The notes below the pieces were generated by a model. That model searched no databases. It had not been told where the DNA came from and saw only the letters and a list, made by a program, of their open reading frames with translations. Below, piece after piece: positions 40,378-49,259 of a DNA stretch of 56,768 nucleotides. Each line of letters opens with the position of its first letter. The stretch's first letter is position 1. Position numbers and translations under genes: made by a program. The stretch is from positions 1 through 56,768 of the IMG/VR virus record IMGVR_UViG_3300047462_000407; one strand, given 5' to 3'. Source of the stretch: a virus.

Positions 40378-41379
40378 ATGAGATATAAAGAGATATCAGA
40401 AACCCCACTTGCTGATTTTAAAGTCATAGATGATAATGATTCAATCGGAACAGAATTTAAAAAGAATTCACCAATGTATGCAGATAAAGGTGAAGGTTCT
40501 TTTAGACAAACAGATTTAAAAGCAATGTCAAATCCAAAATGGATTGAAAAAGTTCACAATTTCTTCAAAAATTGTCCATACGATTTCAACATATATCTTT
40601 TCAATGGTTCAGAAAAATATCGAGATTTAAGACATATTAAAGGAATAGTTGATGGTAATTTTGTTGAAAAAACATTTGGGACAATTCCGCCAAATTCAGA
40701 AAATTCAATCAATATTATCCTAACAAATAATGAGGGAGATGAAAGAGTTCCATTGTCTCCATGGATTTTATGTCATCGCATCGTCCATGCGTTTTTTGAT
40801 GGTTTGTATGTTTTGCCAGCAATAACCGATTTTAACAGAACATTTACTGATTTTACTAATGTTATAGCACCACCAGCAATACGTTTTACAGGAGTAGATA
40901 ATACTGCTTTTGTTGATGCAATAGCTAAATTAAGTAATTTCAACTCTGCAAAAAATAAAAAAATAATAAGACCAGGAGAATATGCCGTTGAAATAATTGT
41001 TGAATATATTTTAACAGGTAAAATAAAATTCAATAATCAATACGAAAATACAAATTATACATTTGGTGAATATTCTTATTCATTCGATTTTATTGCACAT
41101 TCTGAATATACCAGTTTGTTCCAAAATTGGGGTAAAGAAAAATTTATTAAAAAATGTTTGGAATTAAATGGAATAAAACGAGTTCCAAAAAATCCAAAAA
41201 GTATTGAAAAATATAATGAATTAATAAAAAAATTTGAAACTATGTATTCTATGTTTGAACAGTCAACACATTGGGCATCAATTCAAAAAGGAAAAGAAAT
41301 AAAATACTACGAAAATAAATTAAATATCAAAACAGAAGAAATATTAAAACAAACAGTTGGAAAATATTTCGTTTTATAA
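40378..41379 (+). CDS. Tagged protein with degenerate zincin-like motif
   Basis: 333 aa. Tag MRYKEISE|T. TATAAATA ends 5 nt before the ATG. At about residues 128-142, L-S-P-W-I-L-C-H-R-I-V-H-A-F-F has the helix spacing of HExxH but with Arg in place of Glu; the downstream Y-A-V-E-I-I-V-E-Y could supply a third ligand. Such HRxxHA proteins recur in large phages. Either an inactive protease fold or another metal-dependent function. Confidence 0.65.
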   Translation: MRYKEISETPLADFKVIDDNDSIGTEFKKNSPMYADKGEGSFRQTDLKAMSNPKWIEKVHNFFKNCPYDFNIYLFNGSEKYRDLRHIKGIVDGNFVEKTFGTIPPNSENSINIILTNNEGDERVPLSPWILCHRIVHAFFDGLYVLPAITDFNRTFTDFTNVIAPPAIRFTGVDNTAFVDAIAKLSNFNSAKNKKIIRPGEYAVEIIVEYILTGKIKFNNQYENTNYTFGEYSYSFDFIAHSEYTSLFQNWGKEKFIKKCLELNGIKRVPKNPKSIEKYNELIKKFETMYSMFEQSTHWASIQKGKEIKYYENKLNIKTEEILKQTVGKYFVL

Positions 41380-41880
41380 ACAAACAAGTTTGAACATCGT
41401 AGCATCAGCCAAATCTTCAAAATGAACTTCATTAGATTTGCAATCCCATCCATGTCGAGAATGTTCAGAACACCATTTAAACATTTCAATGTAATTTTCT
41501 ATTAAATTTAAAGAATTCAACTCAACAACAATTGAATTTTTGATATCACTATAATAATTTTTACAAAATGTCATAGGACGATATGCGATGACCGCATCAT
41601 TGAAATTATATGCAGACCATATACTCTGTTGTATTTGTCCGCTATCTCCTTCAAACATCAAAATATCAAATTTAACACCCCAACAAGTTGAATATTTTTC
41701 ACACAAATCAAAAATAAATTCATATCCTCCAATTTCAAAAATAGTAGGAGTTAATGAAATTTGGTAATTATCACCATCAAACATATCAAAATTAATTAGT
41801 TTTTTGTATTTTGAAAAATCTAATGTTTCAAAATAAGCAAACATTTTTTCATAAGAATCAATTGTCATTCTCGTTTTCAA
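41374..41880 (-). CDS. DAxLFKL-family protein
   Basis: 168 aa. Ends E-V-H-F-E-D-L-A-D-A-T-M-F-K-L-V-C-L, with the preceding M-F-K-W-C-S-E-H-S-R-H-G-W-D-C (W-C...W) as in the shorter paralogs. Convergent overlap of 6 nt with the 40378 gene. Confidence 0.65.
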   Translation of the reverse strand: MKTRMTIDSYEKMFAYFETLDFSKYKKLINFDMFDGDNYQISLTPTIFEIGGYEFIFDLCEKYSTCWGVKFDILMFEGDSGQIQQSIWSAYNFNDAVIAYRPMTFCKNYYSDIKNSIVVELNSLNLIENYIEMFKWCSEHSRHGWDCKSNEVHFEDLADATMFKLVCL

Positions 41881-41959
41881 ATCTAATTACTTTCCATGAT
41901 TAAGGAACACAATTTCCCAAATAACATATAAACTCGTTTTTGTATAGTCATTTAATTTA

Positions 41960-41989
41960 TTGATTTGATAACACAAAATTTGATATAAT
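41960..41989 (+). promoter_or_regulatory. Sigma70-type promoter
   Basis: TTGATT (41960-41965), 18-bp spacer, TATAAT (41984-41989), ending 6 nt before ATG 41996. Confidence 0.6.
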
Positions 41990-41995
41990 TATCCC

Positions 41996-42322
41996 ATGAT
42001 ATACACAGTCGGACATAAAAAATCATATACAAAACATCTCCAAGATATGAAAAACAAAAATGAAATACCAAAGAAATTAGTTCCAAGAGAAATTTTTGAA
42101 TATCTAGACCAAGATGGAAATCTCAAATCAGAGCCATATAAAGGTGGTATAGCCTTTGAAACAATTTTGGATGCTCAAGCCTATGCGGTCATAGATAACC
42201 ACCCAGAATGGTCTGTATACGCTTTAAATGGCGATTGGAAAACAGATGTGTATTTCGATACAGAAGATAAAATATTCAGAATTAATAAAGATTTGCAATT
42301 AATAGAAGAAGTCAATCTATAA
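41996..42322 (+). CDS. Hypothetical protein
   Basis: 108 aa: MIYTVGHKKSYTKHLQDMKNK..., then G-G-I-A-F-E-T-I-L-D-A-Q-A-Y-A-V-I-D-N and W-S-V-Y-A-L-N-G-D-W-K-T-D-V-Y, a compact alpha/beta protein of a type seen in other large phages, function unknown. No ribosome site; promoter -10 is 6 nt upstream. Confidence 0.65.
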   Translation: MIYTVGHKKSYTKHLQDMKNKNEIPKKLVPREIFEYLDQDGNLKSEPYKGGIAFETILDAQAYAVIDNHPEWSVYALNGDWKTDVYFDTEDKIFRINKDLQLIEEVNL

Positions 42323-42614
42323 GTTTATTAATTGCTTTCCTACAACGCAAATCATCTTCAGATTTAATAAAATCCTTCTCTTTTTCAAATATTCCAGTGC
42401 CGCAATAATCGTTTCTAAACTATCTAAATCTTCCGTCAACCAACCACGCATCCTTAAATATAATTCTGAATATAATACAGGTAATTCTGGAATTAAACTT
42501 TTCTGCTCAAAATCAAAACACATTAACCAAACATATTCATTAGCTTCTATACGCCGCCACATTAAATTCTTTAGCAACTTCTTCTAATTGTTGAATTGCT
42601 TGTAAATATGTCAT
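42311..42614 (-). pseudogene. Small gene with two frameshifts
   Basis: ATG 42614 overlaps the preceding stop (ATGA) and opens MTYLQAIQQLEEVAKEFN. The middle continues in another frame as W-R-R-I-E-A-N-E-Y-V-W-L-M-C-F-D...E-T-I-I-A-A-L-E, and the end in a third as F-E-K-E-K-D-F-I-K-S-E-D-D-L-R-C-R-K-A-I-N-K-L-I-D. Joined, these give about 100 aa. Two one-base indels, near 42558 and near 42395. Confidence 0.55.
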
Positions 42615-42820
42615 GTCATCACCAATTTGAATAAAGCAGCATCAGTTTTACAACTAAAATATATCATAAATCCATCACATGACCATGGATTATTAAAATT
42701 AGTTTGACACCAATTAATCATTTTTTCGTAATCAGAAAAAGGAATTTTTTTTGGAGATTCAAGTTGTACGGCTATCCAATCTTTTTGTTGTGCCCAATCA
42801 CATTTTACTCTATTATCCAT
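42611..42820 (-). CDS. DAxLFKL-family small protein
   Basis: 69 aa: D-W-A-Q-Q-K-D-W-I-A-V, Y-E-K-M-I-N-W-C-Q-T-N, W-S-C-D-G-F-M-I-Y-F-S-C-K-T-D-A-A-L-F-K-L-V-M-T. The best-preserved member of the paralogous set. Coupled on both sides (TAATG upstream, ATGA downstream). Confidence 0.7.
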   Translation of the reverse strand: MDNRVKCDWAQQKDWIAVQLESPKKIPFSDYEKMINWCQTNFNNPWSCDGFMIYFSCKTDAALFKLVMT

Positions 42821-43048
42821 TATAATATTACAAATTTGAATAAAGCAGCATCAATCTCATTATCTAAAATGATATCCGTCATATGACCATTCATGATTTA
42901 TGTTTTCATCAAGCCAATTCAAAATATATTGATACGATTGATAATTTAAATTATTGACAAAAATTGCAATTTTTGTCCAATCAGATTGGTAATCCAAATC
43001 TGTAAAACGCCTATGTAAATCATATCCAGATAATTCAATGTCATTCAT
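42820..43048 (-). pseudogene. DAxLFKL-family small protein, frameshifted near its end
   Basis: Main frame from ATG 43048 runs through Y-Q-Y-I-L-N-W-L-D-E-N-I-N-H-E-W-S-Y-D-G-Y and stops at 42860. The adjacent frame supplies I-L-D-N-E-I-D-A-A-L-F-K-F-V-I-L and a TAA that overlaps the next ATG. One indel at about 42870 restores the family pattern. May be a sequencing error. Confidence 0.6.
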
Positions 43049-43242
43049 GACATTATTAACTTAAATAAAACAGCATCATTTTTTGATTTAAATCTGAATA
43101 TGTCTACTTCGCTATCATTTTCAATAGTAAATTCAATTGACCAAAAATCTTGCGTGTTTTTCTTACACCAATCTTTCATCTGAACAAATTTAACAATACT
43201 TTCTATTAACTTTTTCAAACATTTACACAAACAAAAACGCAA
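43045..43242 (-). CDS. DAxLFKL-family small protein, possibly 5'-truncated
   Basis: 65 aa; M-K-D-W-C-K-K-N...F-W-S-I-E-F, then D-I-F-R-F-K-S-K-N-D-A-V-L-F-K-L-I-M-S. The N-terminus lacks the first Trp motif of its relatives and the start codon is unclear; ATG at 43219-43217 is in another frame. First gene of the coupled four-gene set. Confidence 0.55.
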   Translation of the reverse strand: MRFCLCKCLKKLIESIVKFVQMKDWCKKNTQDFWSIEFTIENDSEVDIFRFKSKNDAVLFKLIMS

Positions 43243-43358
43243 AAGTCAATTTAAAATAAGATATACCAACCAGACCTAAGTAATTGAAAATAAACAATAT
43301 TTTTATTGACTTGTATTTTTAAAAATGTTATTTCCTAAAAATAGGAGAATTAAACATG

Positions 43359-44534
43359 CTAAAGGGGCTTCTTTATTTTATTCATTTTTTTACTGGCAAT
43401 CCATTCATCTTCACGCATAATAACAAGATTATATCCAGCCGCTTTAATAGATTCTTCTTTTTCTAAAGTCTCTTTTTGAAGTTGTTTCATGGTCTTTTTA
43501 CTTAATTGGTTAACATAATCATCTGGATATTTTGTGCCGTGCCAGTAGCCACCATTATACTCATAAACCGTATTTGTAATAGGGTCATAACCATCTAGAA
43601 TATAATATTTTTTATCACTTACATAAATTCTTAGTTGTCTTATTTCTATACCTAACATATCTAACCATTCTATTTCTCCTTTGGATGGTCCTCCTGGTTT
43701 ATAACAAAATTGACAACCACGTCCTTGTAAATGCCCATCAGGGGTTTGTTCAAATTTATGTTTCTTTGCATTGCATGTGATTTCAACTTTTGTTCTATTG
43801 TTAACATAAAATACATTATCATAAATATATGTTCCAACACCGTGAACAATATTTGCATTTTCTACAAATTCTTCTTTGGTGCTTGTAAGTGCAGCAATTG
43901 TTCTTTCTTTCCCACATGTTGGACAACCAACTTTATTATAAATATGTTCCTTGGCTTTTAATGTGAAAAAAGTATTATGATTTTTACATTTTATTGTAAT
44001 ATCTTTACTCATTCCTTTGTAAACACTGTTTTCGTAATCATATTTCTCAAATATTTCAATACCAAAAATATCGACAACTTTTTCAAGAAAAAATTCTTTA
44101 TTTTTAACATATTTTATTGAAAAATTATGATTTCTTTCATGAACGCTGCTGTGTAAAAAATGATTTGCAGGTGTTTGTGAAAACCATATACCAAATAAAT
44201 TATCATATAAATCTACTTTTGTATTGGCATCTATATAATTCACTTTGCTATAACAAAATCTACTATTTCCATGTATTTTTTTTGACCTTTCTATAAATTC
44301 TTCTTTGGTCATTCTTTGATTTTCTTTTGCATTATCAACATTGCAAATAGGACAACCACGATTTTTAAAACCACTCGGATGAATAATAAATGATGTGCTT
44401 TTTTTCAGACAGGTAACTTTTATTTTTGGTGTTTTTCTCTTACTTATATATTCGACATTTGATAAGTCAAAATGATTTGGAAATTTTTCTTCGCATTCTT
44501 TTATATAAATTTCTTGTGTTATTTTTCTTCCCAT
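43359..44534 (-). CDS. Homing-type endonuclease with Cys repeats
   Basis: 391 aa. Four or so repeats of about 70 residues of the type F-I-E-R-S...H-G...Y-x-Y-x-x-V-x-Y-x...K-V-x-I-x-C...H-x-F-x-Q-x-P...G-C-P-x-C (GCPIC, GCPTC, GCQFC), as in phage DNA-binding repeat regions. C-terminal nuclease-like domain Y-I-L-D-G-Y-D-P-I-T-N-T-V-Y-E-Y-N-G-G-Y-W-H-G resembles the PD-(D/E)xK/Vsr-like fold. Selfish DNA-cutting element, probably mobile. The stop lies against an orphan plus-strand start region (43306-43358). Confidence 0.8.
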   Translation of the reverse strand: MGRKITQEIYIKECEEKFPNHFDLSNVEYISKRKTPKIKVTCLKKSTSFIIHPSGFKNRGCPICNVDNAKENQRMTKEEFIERSKKIHGNSRFCYSKVNYIDANTKVDLYDNLFGIWFSQTPANHFLHSSVHERNHNFSIKYVKNKEFFLEKVVDIFGIEIFEKYDYENSVYKGMSKDITIKCKNHNTFFTLKAKEHIYNKVGCPTCGKERTIAALTSTKEEFVENANIVHGVGTYIYDNVFYVNNRTKVEITCNAKKHKFEQTPDGHLQGRGCQFCYKPGGPSKGEIEWLDMLGIEIRQLRIYVSDKKYYILDGYDPITNTVYEYNGGYWHGTKYPDDYVNQLSKKTMKQLQKETLEKEESIKAAGYNLVIMREDEWIASKKMNKIKKPL

Positions 44535-44548
44535 TATTATTTCTCATT

Positions 44549-45757
44549 TTATTTTTTATTATATATAAATTTTATATTACCACAATCATATAAACGAATC
44601 CAATTTAATTCTTCCATTATTTGTTTTTCTGTTTTATTTTCACCATCTTCTACCAAATGCATCACTTCTTTTTTCTGGAATTTCCAACGATGTTGTCTTT
44701 TCTTAATTATTCCATTATAATAATGATAATTTGACTTGATATAATAAACTTGTTCCATTCCCATCTTTAAATAAACATTGCCATCAGACCATCTCCTATC
44801 AGCATATGTGATTATTTCTACATCATTTAATCTAACATAATGTTGTAAAAATTTAGATGCCAATCCAGGATAATTTTTCCCATCAGTTGCAAATCTACTC
44901 AATTCAATTTGTCCACTATCAGTCTTGCCACCACGTGTAATATTTGGTTTAGCAAATACCATAACACCAATTAATTTATCATTGTAATATGCTCCAAGTC
45001 TCGTTTCACCAGATTGTCCGCTTTCTTGAATATGATAGGTATCAAGAAATTTCTTTGCATGTTTCCATTCAATTTCTTTAATTTGTGTTTTGCGAGCACC
45101 ACATCCAAATTCTGATTTACCTAAAAAATGCAAAATTCTTCTTTTAACTATTTCTTTTTTATCAATCCATTCATCTTCATAAATCGTTATCAATCGATAA
45201 TGCATTTTATTCACTGCTATTAATTTATTTAATTGATGATTTTTATCATGTTGTATTTGTTTTAATTCAACAAATTCAATTGCAAATTTTTGTTGATGAA
45301 ACATCATACTAATGTTCATACCAGATATTTTTACATTTGAATCAAATTCAAAATTGTTTTTAACAAGAAATGATTTTAATTGATTTAACGGCTTATTCTC
45401 ATGTGTGGTTTTTAATCGTTTTTCTGTAATTGTTTTTCTTTGATTTTTATCAATCGTATTTTGAATATTTTTCATTTTATTTGATTGGTTTACCAAAGAA
45501 CATTCACAATTAAATGAACAAAATCTATATCCTTTTGTATATGAATTAAATTTCTTTCTGTTGCCATTTTCGCAAACAGCTTCAATTTTATCATTAACAA
45601 TGCTCCAAATTCTTTCCGATATAGTAGAATCATCTGGCATTGATTTTGTATTGTCAAATATTTTTTGTAATAGTTTTTTGTTTTTCTTCAATATAATTGT
45701 ATAATGTTTCAAACCATGTGTTTCAACTAACAATTCGAGTTCTGTTTTAATATCCAT
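44549..45757 (-). CDS. Vsr-like / Hef-type homing endonuclease
   Basis: 402 aa. An N-terminal zinc-like region (F-C-S-F-N-C-E-C) is followed by a nuclease-like core: F-A-I-E-F-V-E-L-K...N-K-M-H-Y-R-L-I-T-I-Y-E-D-E-W (Vsr-like E...I-x-E/D-x-W). The C-terminal domain has R-L-G-A-Y-Y-N-D-K-L-I-G-V-M-V-F and I-I-T-Y-A-D-R-R-W-S-D-G-N-V-Y, ending I-R-L-Y-D-C-G-N-I-K-F, a usual tail of free-standing phage homing endonucleases. Located just after the capsid gene. Confidence 0.8.
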   Translation of the reverse strand: MDIKTELELLVETHGLKHYTIILKKNKKLLQKIFDNTKSMPDDSTISERIWSIVNDKIEAVCENGNRKKFNSYTKGYRFCSFNCECSLVNQSNKMKNIQNTIDKNQRKTITEKRLKTTHENKPLNQLKSFLVKNNFEFDSNVKISGMNISMMFHQQKFAIEFVELKQIQHDKNHQLNKLIAVNKMHYRLITIYEDEWIDKKEIVKRRILHFLGKSEFGCGARKTQIKEIEWKHAKKFLDTYHIQESGQSGETRLGAYYNDKLIGVMVFAKPNITRGGKTDSGQIELSRFATDGKNYPGLASKFLQHYVRLNDVEIITYADRRWSDGNVYLKMGMEQVYYIKSNYHYYNGIIKKRQHRWKFQKKEVMHLVEDGENKTEKQIMEELNWIRLYDCGNIKFIYNKK

Positions 45758-45767
45758 AAATATCTTT

Positions 45768-46032
45768 CATAATCTGCAAGGTCAAATTTATGATAATCAT
45801 TAAAGTTAAAATTATCAATATAAAAATACCTTCAAAATAGTCTAAAAATTTAAGGTTTCATAATCTGTAAGGTCAAAAAATAATTGACCTTACAGATTAT
45901 GAAAATATTTAGAAAATAATTTTCAATAAAAACATTTGACATAATAGATTATAAAAGTAAAAATTATAATTTATAAAAATAAACTTATGTTAATTTTAAT
46001 AACAAACATATTTTTATAATCTGTAAGGTCAA
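45768..46032. repeat. Four copies of an 18-bp motif, two as a perfect inverted repeat
   Basis: CATAATCTGTAAGGTCAA occurs at 45768-45785 (one mismatch), 45859-45876, inverted at 45884-45901, and 46015-46032 (first base differs). The middle two are exactly complementary around a 7-nt loop. The 365-bp region between the endonuclease and the capsid gene holds no gene, and its remaining content is very AT-rich. Confidence 0.9.
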
Positions 46033-46074
46033 ATTGTATTAGTAAATTGATTATTTTTTTGAAATTATGAAAAC

Positions 46075-46104
46075 AAAAAAGCCCAGGAAATTCCTGGGCT
46101 TTTT
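46075..46104 (-). terminator. Terminator after the capsid gene
   Basis: AAAAAA GCCCAGGAA / TTCCTGGGC TTTTT, near-perfectly symmetrical; 18 nt beyond the gp23 stop. Confidence 0.9.
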
Positions 46105-46122
46105 GTAAATATCATCTAAATT

Positions 46123-47331
46123 TTAGATAAAAGTTAAACTCGAAGTATCGATTCCTACGAGACCTAAGTAATCAGCCGCGTTACCGAGTGATGACGAACT
46201 GTTAGTAAGTTCGATATAACCATAACGTGTCATGAACGAAATAACTGGCTCAAAAGTATTTGGGTCAATTAAAGTTCCTGTGGACGTAAGGGGTACGTAT
46301 GGACAATAGAATGCGGCAGCATCCATCTCATTGCCTTTGTATCCAACCAATACTGGTGTGGAATCTTGGGCATAAGCATTAACATAAACACGCATTGTAT
46401 TGTTTAATGTTCCAACAAACTTGGTGTTAGTTGGTGCTTCGAACACGCCTTCGGTTGTTCTGGCGAACGCTGCTGTTGTAGCGCTTTGCAAGATTGTGAG
46501 AGCGGTTGGCGAAACAACAATCCAGTTACCAGCGCCACGACGAGTGCGTGAAGCGATAAGGTTTGCTTGACGATTAATCAAGATTGCGAGAGCAGCGTGC
46601 ACATCGCCAACGAATGTTGGTGTACCTGTGACGTTATTCATTGCGAATGTTGCTGTTGGTGAACCAGGAAGAGCCAAGAGTGAACCAAGAATTTCCTGGT
46701 CGATTTCGGCGGTGATTTCCTGTGCAAGAGCAGCCATGATTTCGGCTTCGATATCAAGACCCTGTTGGGCATTGGCATCTTGTGCTGATTCAAAGGTCCA
46801 ACGTGCGGCAAGTTTACGTGTTTTTGCTGCCACGACTTCTTTGAGCACTTGAACGTTTAAGCGGTTACCACCTTGACCTTCAAGCTGTGCTGTATAAGCA
46901 GCGCCAGGATTTGTTACGGACTGATTACCGGCATAGAATGCGGCAATATTGAAAGGTGAGAGCGCTTCGTTACCGGCTGAAACACCACCACCAGTCAATG
47001 GCACGGTATCGGCATAACGCACACGAAGAGTGTGGATTTGCGCGACTGGACCTGTCATTGGCTGCACGCCGATGATTTCGTTAGCGATAACGGTTGGCAT
47101 AACACGGCGAATAACGGGAAGAATCACTTTGTTAATTGAGGCTACGTTAGAGGCATTTGTTGCACCGGCTGTTGCATTTTCCATCAACGAACGGCGTGTG
47201 TTTTCCAAGAGGATTTCCATCATCTTACGTTTTGTTGTAGATTTGGAACCATCCTGGTTGTGGGAAATATCGCGACCTTCTAAGAGCGCGTTTTTTGTAT
47301 TTGCCCAATTGGATTCAAATAATTTATTCAT
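46123..47331 (-). CDS. 23: Major capsid protein, T4 gp23-like
   Basis: 402 aa; AGGAGA upstream. Recognised by V-L-P-V-I-R-R-V-M-P-T-V-I-A-N-E-I-I-G-V-Q-P-M-T-G-P near residue 75 and L-D-I-E-A-E-I-M-A-A-L-A-Q-E-I-T-A-E-I-D at about 200, the marine T4-like gp23 hallmarks, and the YGYIEL C-terminal region. Shorter than T4 gp23 (521). The N-terminal about 55 residues contain candidate gp21 sites (NKLFE|S, ALLE|G, EILLE|N). Builds the HK97-fold capsid shell. G+C is visibly higher than in the small-gene regions. Confidence 0.95.
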   Translation of the reverse strand: MNKLFESNWANTKNALLEGRDISHNQDGSKSTTKRKMMEILLENTRRSLMENATAGATNASNVASINKVILPVIRRVMPTVIANEIIGVQPMTGPVAQIHTLRVRYADTVPLTGGGVSAGNEALSPFNIAAFYAGNQSVTNPGAAYTAQLEGQGGNRLNVQVLKEVVAAKTRKLAARWTFESAQDANAQQGLDIEAEIMAALAQEITAEIDQEILGSLLALPGSPTATFAMNNVTGTPTFVGDVHAALAILINRQANLIASRTRRGAGNWIVVSPTALTILQSATTAAFARTTEGVFEAPTNTKFVGTLNNTMRVYVNAYAQDSTPVLVGYKGNEMDAAAFYCPYVPLTSTGTLIDPNTFEPVISFMTRYGYIELTNSSSSLGNAADYLGLVGIDTSSLTFI

Positions 47332-47354
47332 TGTAAAAAGTATCTCCTAAAATT

Positions 47355-48581
47355 TTATTTATAGATTCCAGCGAGACGGATAATGTCTGCTGTATCGTCG
47401 TTAATTGTTTTTTGTGTATCTTCTGTTAGTATATTATTTCTATTACCTGTTACGATGTTAGAATTATTTACTGATGTATTTTCCACAAGTTTTTTGACTG
47501 TTGGTGCAGTTGGTTTAACTTTTTCGTTTAAGACAACTGGCAAGAGTCTATTGAAAGTTTCGCGCAATGATTCTGTTTTTACAGTATCGAGCATACCTTC
47601 CATCACTGTACGTTTTTCGCCTTTGATATTGGTGAGTAATTCATTCAATATTTTGCCACGAATAGCGCGTTCTTCAGCAATTTTGATTTTACGCAATGAT
47701 TGCTGAGAAACCTTGACGGCTTCATCAAGTTTCTCTTTCATGCTTTGGAGTTCGACTTCGCGAGATTCCAAAACTGTTTGGAGTTTATTGATTTCGCTGC
47801 CTTCGTTTAGATGGCTGGTTAAGAATTCTGCTGCTACTGCTTCAAAGATTCTACGTCCAAACATATTTTGACGGTTGCGTTCAAGGTCTTCATGAAGTTG
47901 TGTCATTTCATTGCGTAGTGTGCTATTGATAACTGACTCCACTTTTTTAGCTGCTTCTTTTACGAAGTTGCTGGTAGTTTCACGCAACTTATCGCGTGAT
48001 TCTGTAACGAGTTTTACACGAGTTTCGATGAGTGCTTTATGGTCTTCATTGAGTTCGGATAATTCTTTTTGCATTTGGCGAATGACGAATTCATCAATTT
48101 TTTTGATGCGTTTTTTCATATCGTCTTGCATTTCTTTTTTTGCTTCTTCTAATTCGTCTGAAGCGCAAAGTTTTGCATCCACAAGTTTCTTTTTCTCTTT
48201 ACGAAGTTTTACGACTTCTTCAGAGAGTTTTTTGAATACTAATTCTTTTGAAACTTTAGTATTTTCTTCAAGTTTGATTTTGAATTTTTCATTCAATGAT
48301 TTTCTTGCTGTTCTAAAAGCATTACGGGCTTCGACAAATTCATTAATTGATTTTGTTTTATCTTCTTCATGTTTTTTAGCGACTTCGGAAAGCATTGTAT
48401 TCATTGCTTCGACAAGATTATCTTTGTCATGTTCATATCTTTTTGCAAATTCCTCGCGGATTGACACTTGCAAATCGTTACGAACATTTTCAATTTTCTT
48501 ATCAAAAGCTTCTTGAAGTGTTTGAACTAACTCTTGTGGGAGCGTCCCTTCTCCTAGTAATTTTGAAATGGAAATTTCCAT
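47355..48581 (-). CDS. 22: Prohead scaffolding protein, T4 gp22-like
   Basis: 408 aa, almost wholly charged coiled-coil (KHEEDKTKSINEFVEARNAF..., long E/K/R heptads) between the protease and capsid genes, the gp22 position. Start MEISISKLLGE|G with a potential cleavage site. The C-terminal NTSVNNSNIVTGNRNN is polar. Forms the prohead core and is degraded by gp21. AGGAGAA upstream. Longer than T4 gp22 (269). Confidence 0.85.
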   Translation of the reverse strand: MEISISKLLGEGTLPQELVQTLQEAFDKKIENVRNDLQVSIREEFAKRYEHDKDNLVEAMNTMLSEVAKKHEEDKTKSINEFVEARNAFRTARKSLNEKFKIKLEENTKVSKELVFKKLSEEVVKLRKEKKKLVDAKLCASDELEEAKKEMQDDMKKRIKKIDEFVIRQMQKELSELNEDHKALIETRVKLVTESRDKLRETTSNFVKEAAKKVESVINSTLRNEMTQLHEDLERNRQNMFGRRIFEAVAAEFLTSHLNEGSEINKLQTVLESREVELQSMKEKLDEAVKVSQQSLRKIKIAEERAIRGKILNELLTNIKGEKRTVMEGMLDTVKTESLRETFNRLLPVVLNEKVKPTAPTVKKLVENTSVNNSNIVTGNRNNILTEDTQKTINDDTADIIRLAGIYK

Positions 48582-48598
48582 CGGAACAATTCTCCTAA

Positions 48599-49255
48599 TT
48601 AATTTTTTAACTTGTTAATAAAGTCCAACATTTCTTTTAAAAGATATTGTTGGGCTTTTTTGTCGTGAGACATTGCTTCTGCTAAATCGGCAATTGTTTT
48701 GCCTCTTTTTGCATTGAATGCTTCGTAAACTGGTTTTGGGTAAGCATTTGGTGCGCTTGGTTTCGCAACGATATCAACCGTTATGATTTCAAACTGACTA
48801 ACTTCCCCGTTTCTGTCGTCAACGTTTCCAACACCACGGCTGGATACGCCCAACTTCACATCAGATTCTATTAAGGTTCGAACGATGTTTCCTAATGGTG
48901 TATCCAGGACTTTGAGTTTCCCCATTCCTGAATTACCATCCATCCACATTTTTTGAATCATGTGGCTTACTCTATCGAGATTAATGGTTAGTTCTTCTGG
49001 GTGGTCACATTCACCAAGAACACTTTCACCATTTTGCAAAATTTCATTAATACGATTAACTGCGCTTGCAATTTCACTAACAGGATAAACTCTTTGATTG
49101 TGGTTTTTTACACCACCTTGAATAAAAATACCTGACATATACAGAGTTTTTTTAAGATTGCCTTCAGTCGGCTGGTCCATCTCAACGATGATACCAGCTT
49201 GATTAAACGTAAGCCGTTCTGTAAGGATTTTGCCTTCTGTGATAAAACGGCTCAT
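48599..49255 (-). CDS. 21: Prohead protease, T4 gp21-like
   Basis: 218 aa from ATG 49255 (TAAATA box 5 nt before; the longer upstream frame overlaps the previous gene). Family features: L-Y-M-S-G-I-F-I-Q-G-G-V-K-N-H-N-Q-R-V-Y-P, L-G-E-C-D-H-P with the catalytic His, V-S-S-R-G with the catalytic Ser, and a third site D-I-V-A-K-P-S-A-P. Cleaves head proteins after Glu in (L/I)xE motifs. MSRFITE|G suggests it is itself processed. The C-terminal tail is separate. Confidence 0.92.
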   Translation of the reverse strand: MSRFITEGKILTERLTFNQAGIIVEMDQPTEGNLKKTLYMSGIFIQGGVKNHNQRVYPVSEIASAVNRINEILQNGESVLGECDHPEELTINLDRVSHMIQKMWMDGNSGMGKLKVLDTPLGNIVRTLIESDVKLGVSSRGVGNVDDRNGEVSQFEIITVDIVAKPSAPNAYPKPVYEAFNAKRGKTIADLAEAMSHDKKAQQYLLKEMLDFINKLKN

Positions 49256-49259
49256 GTTA

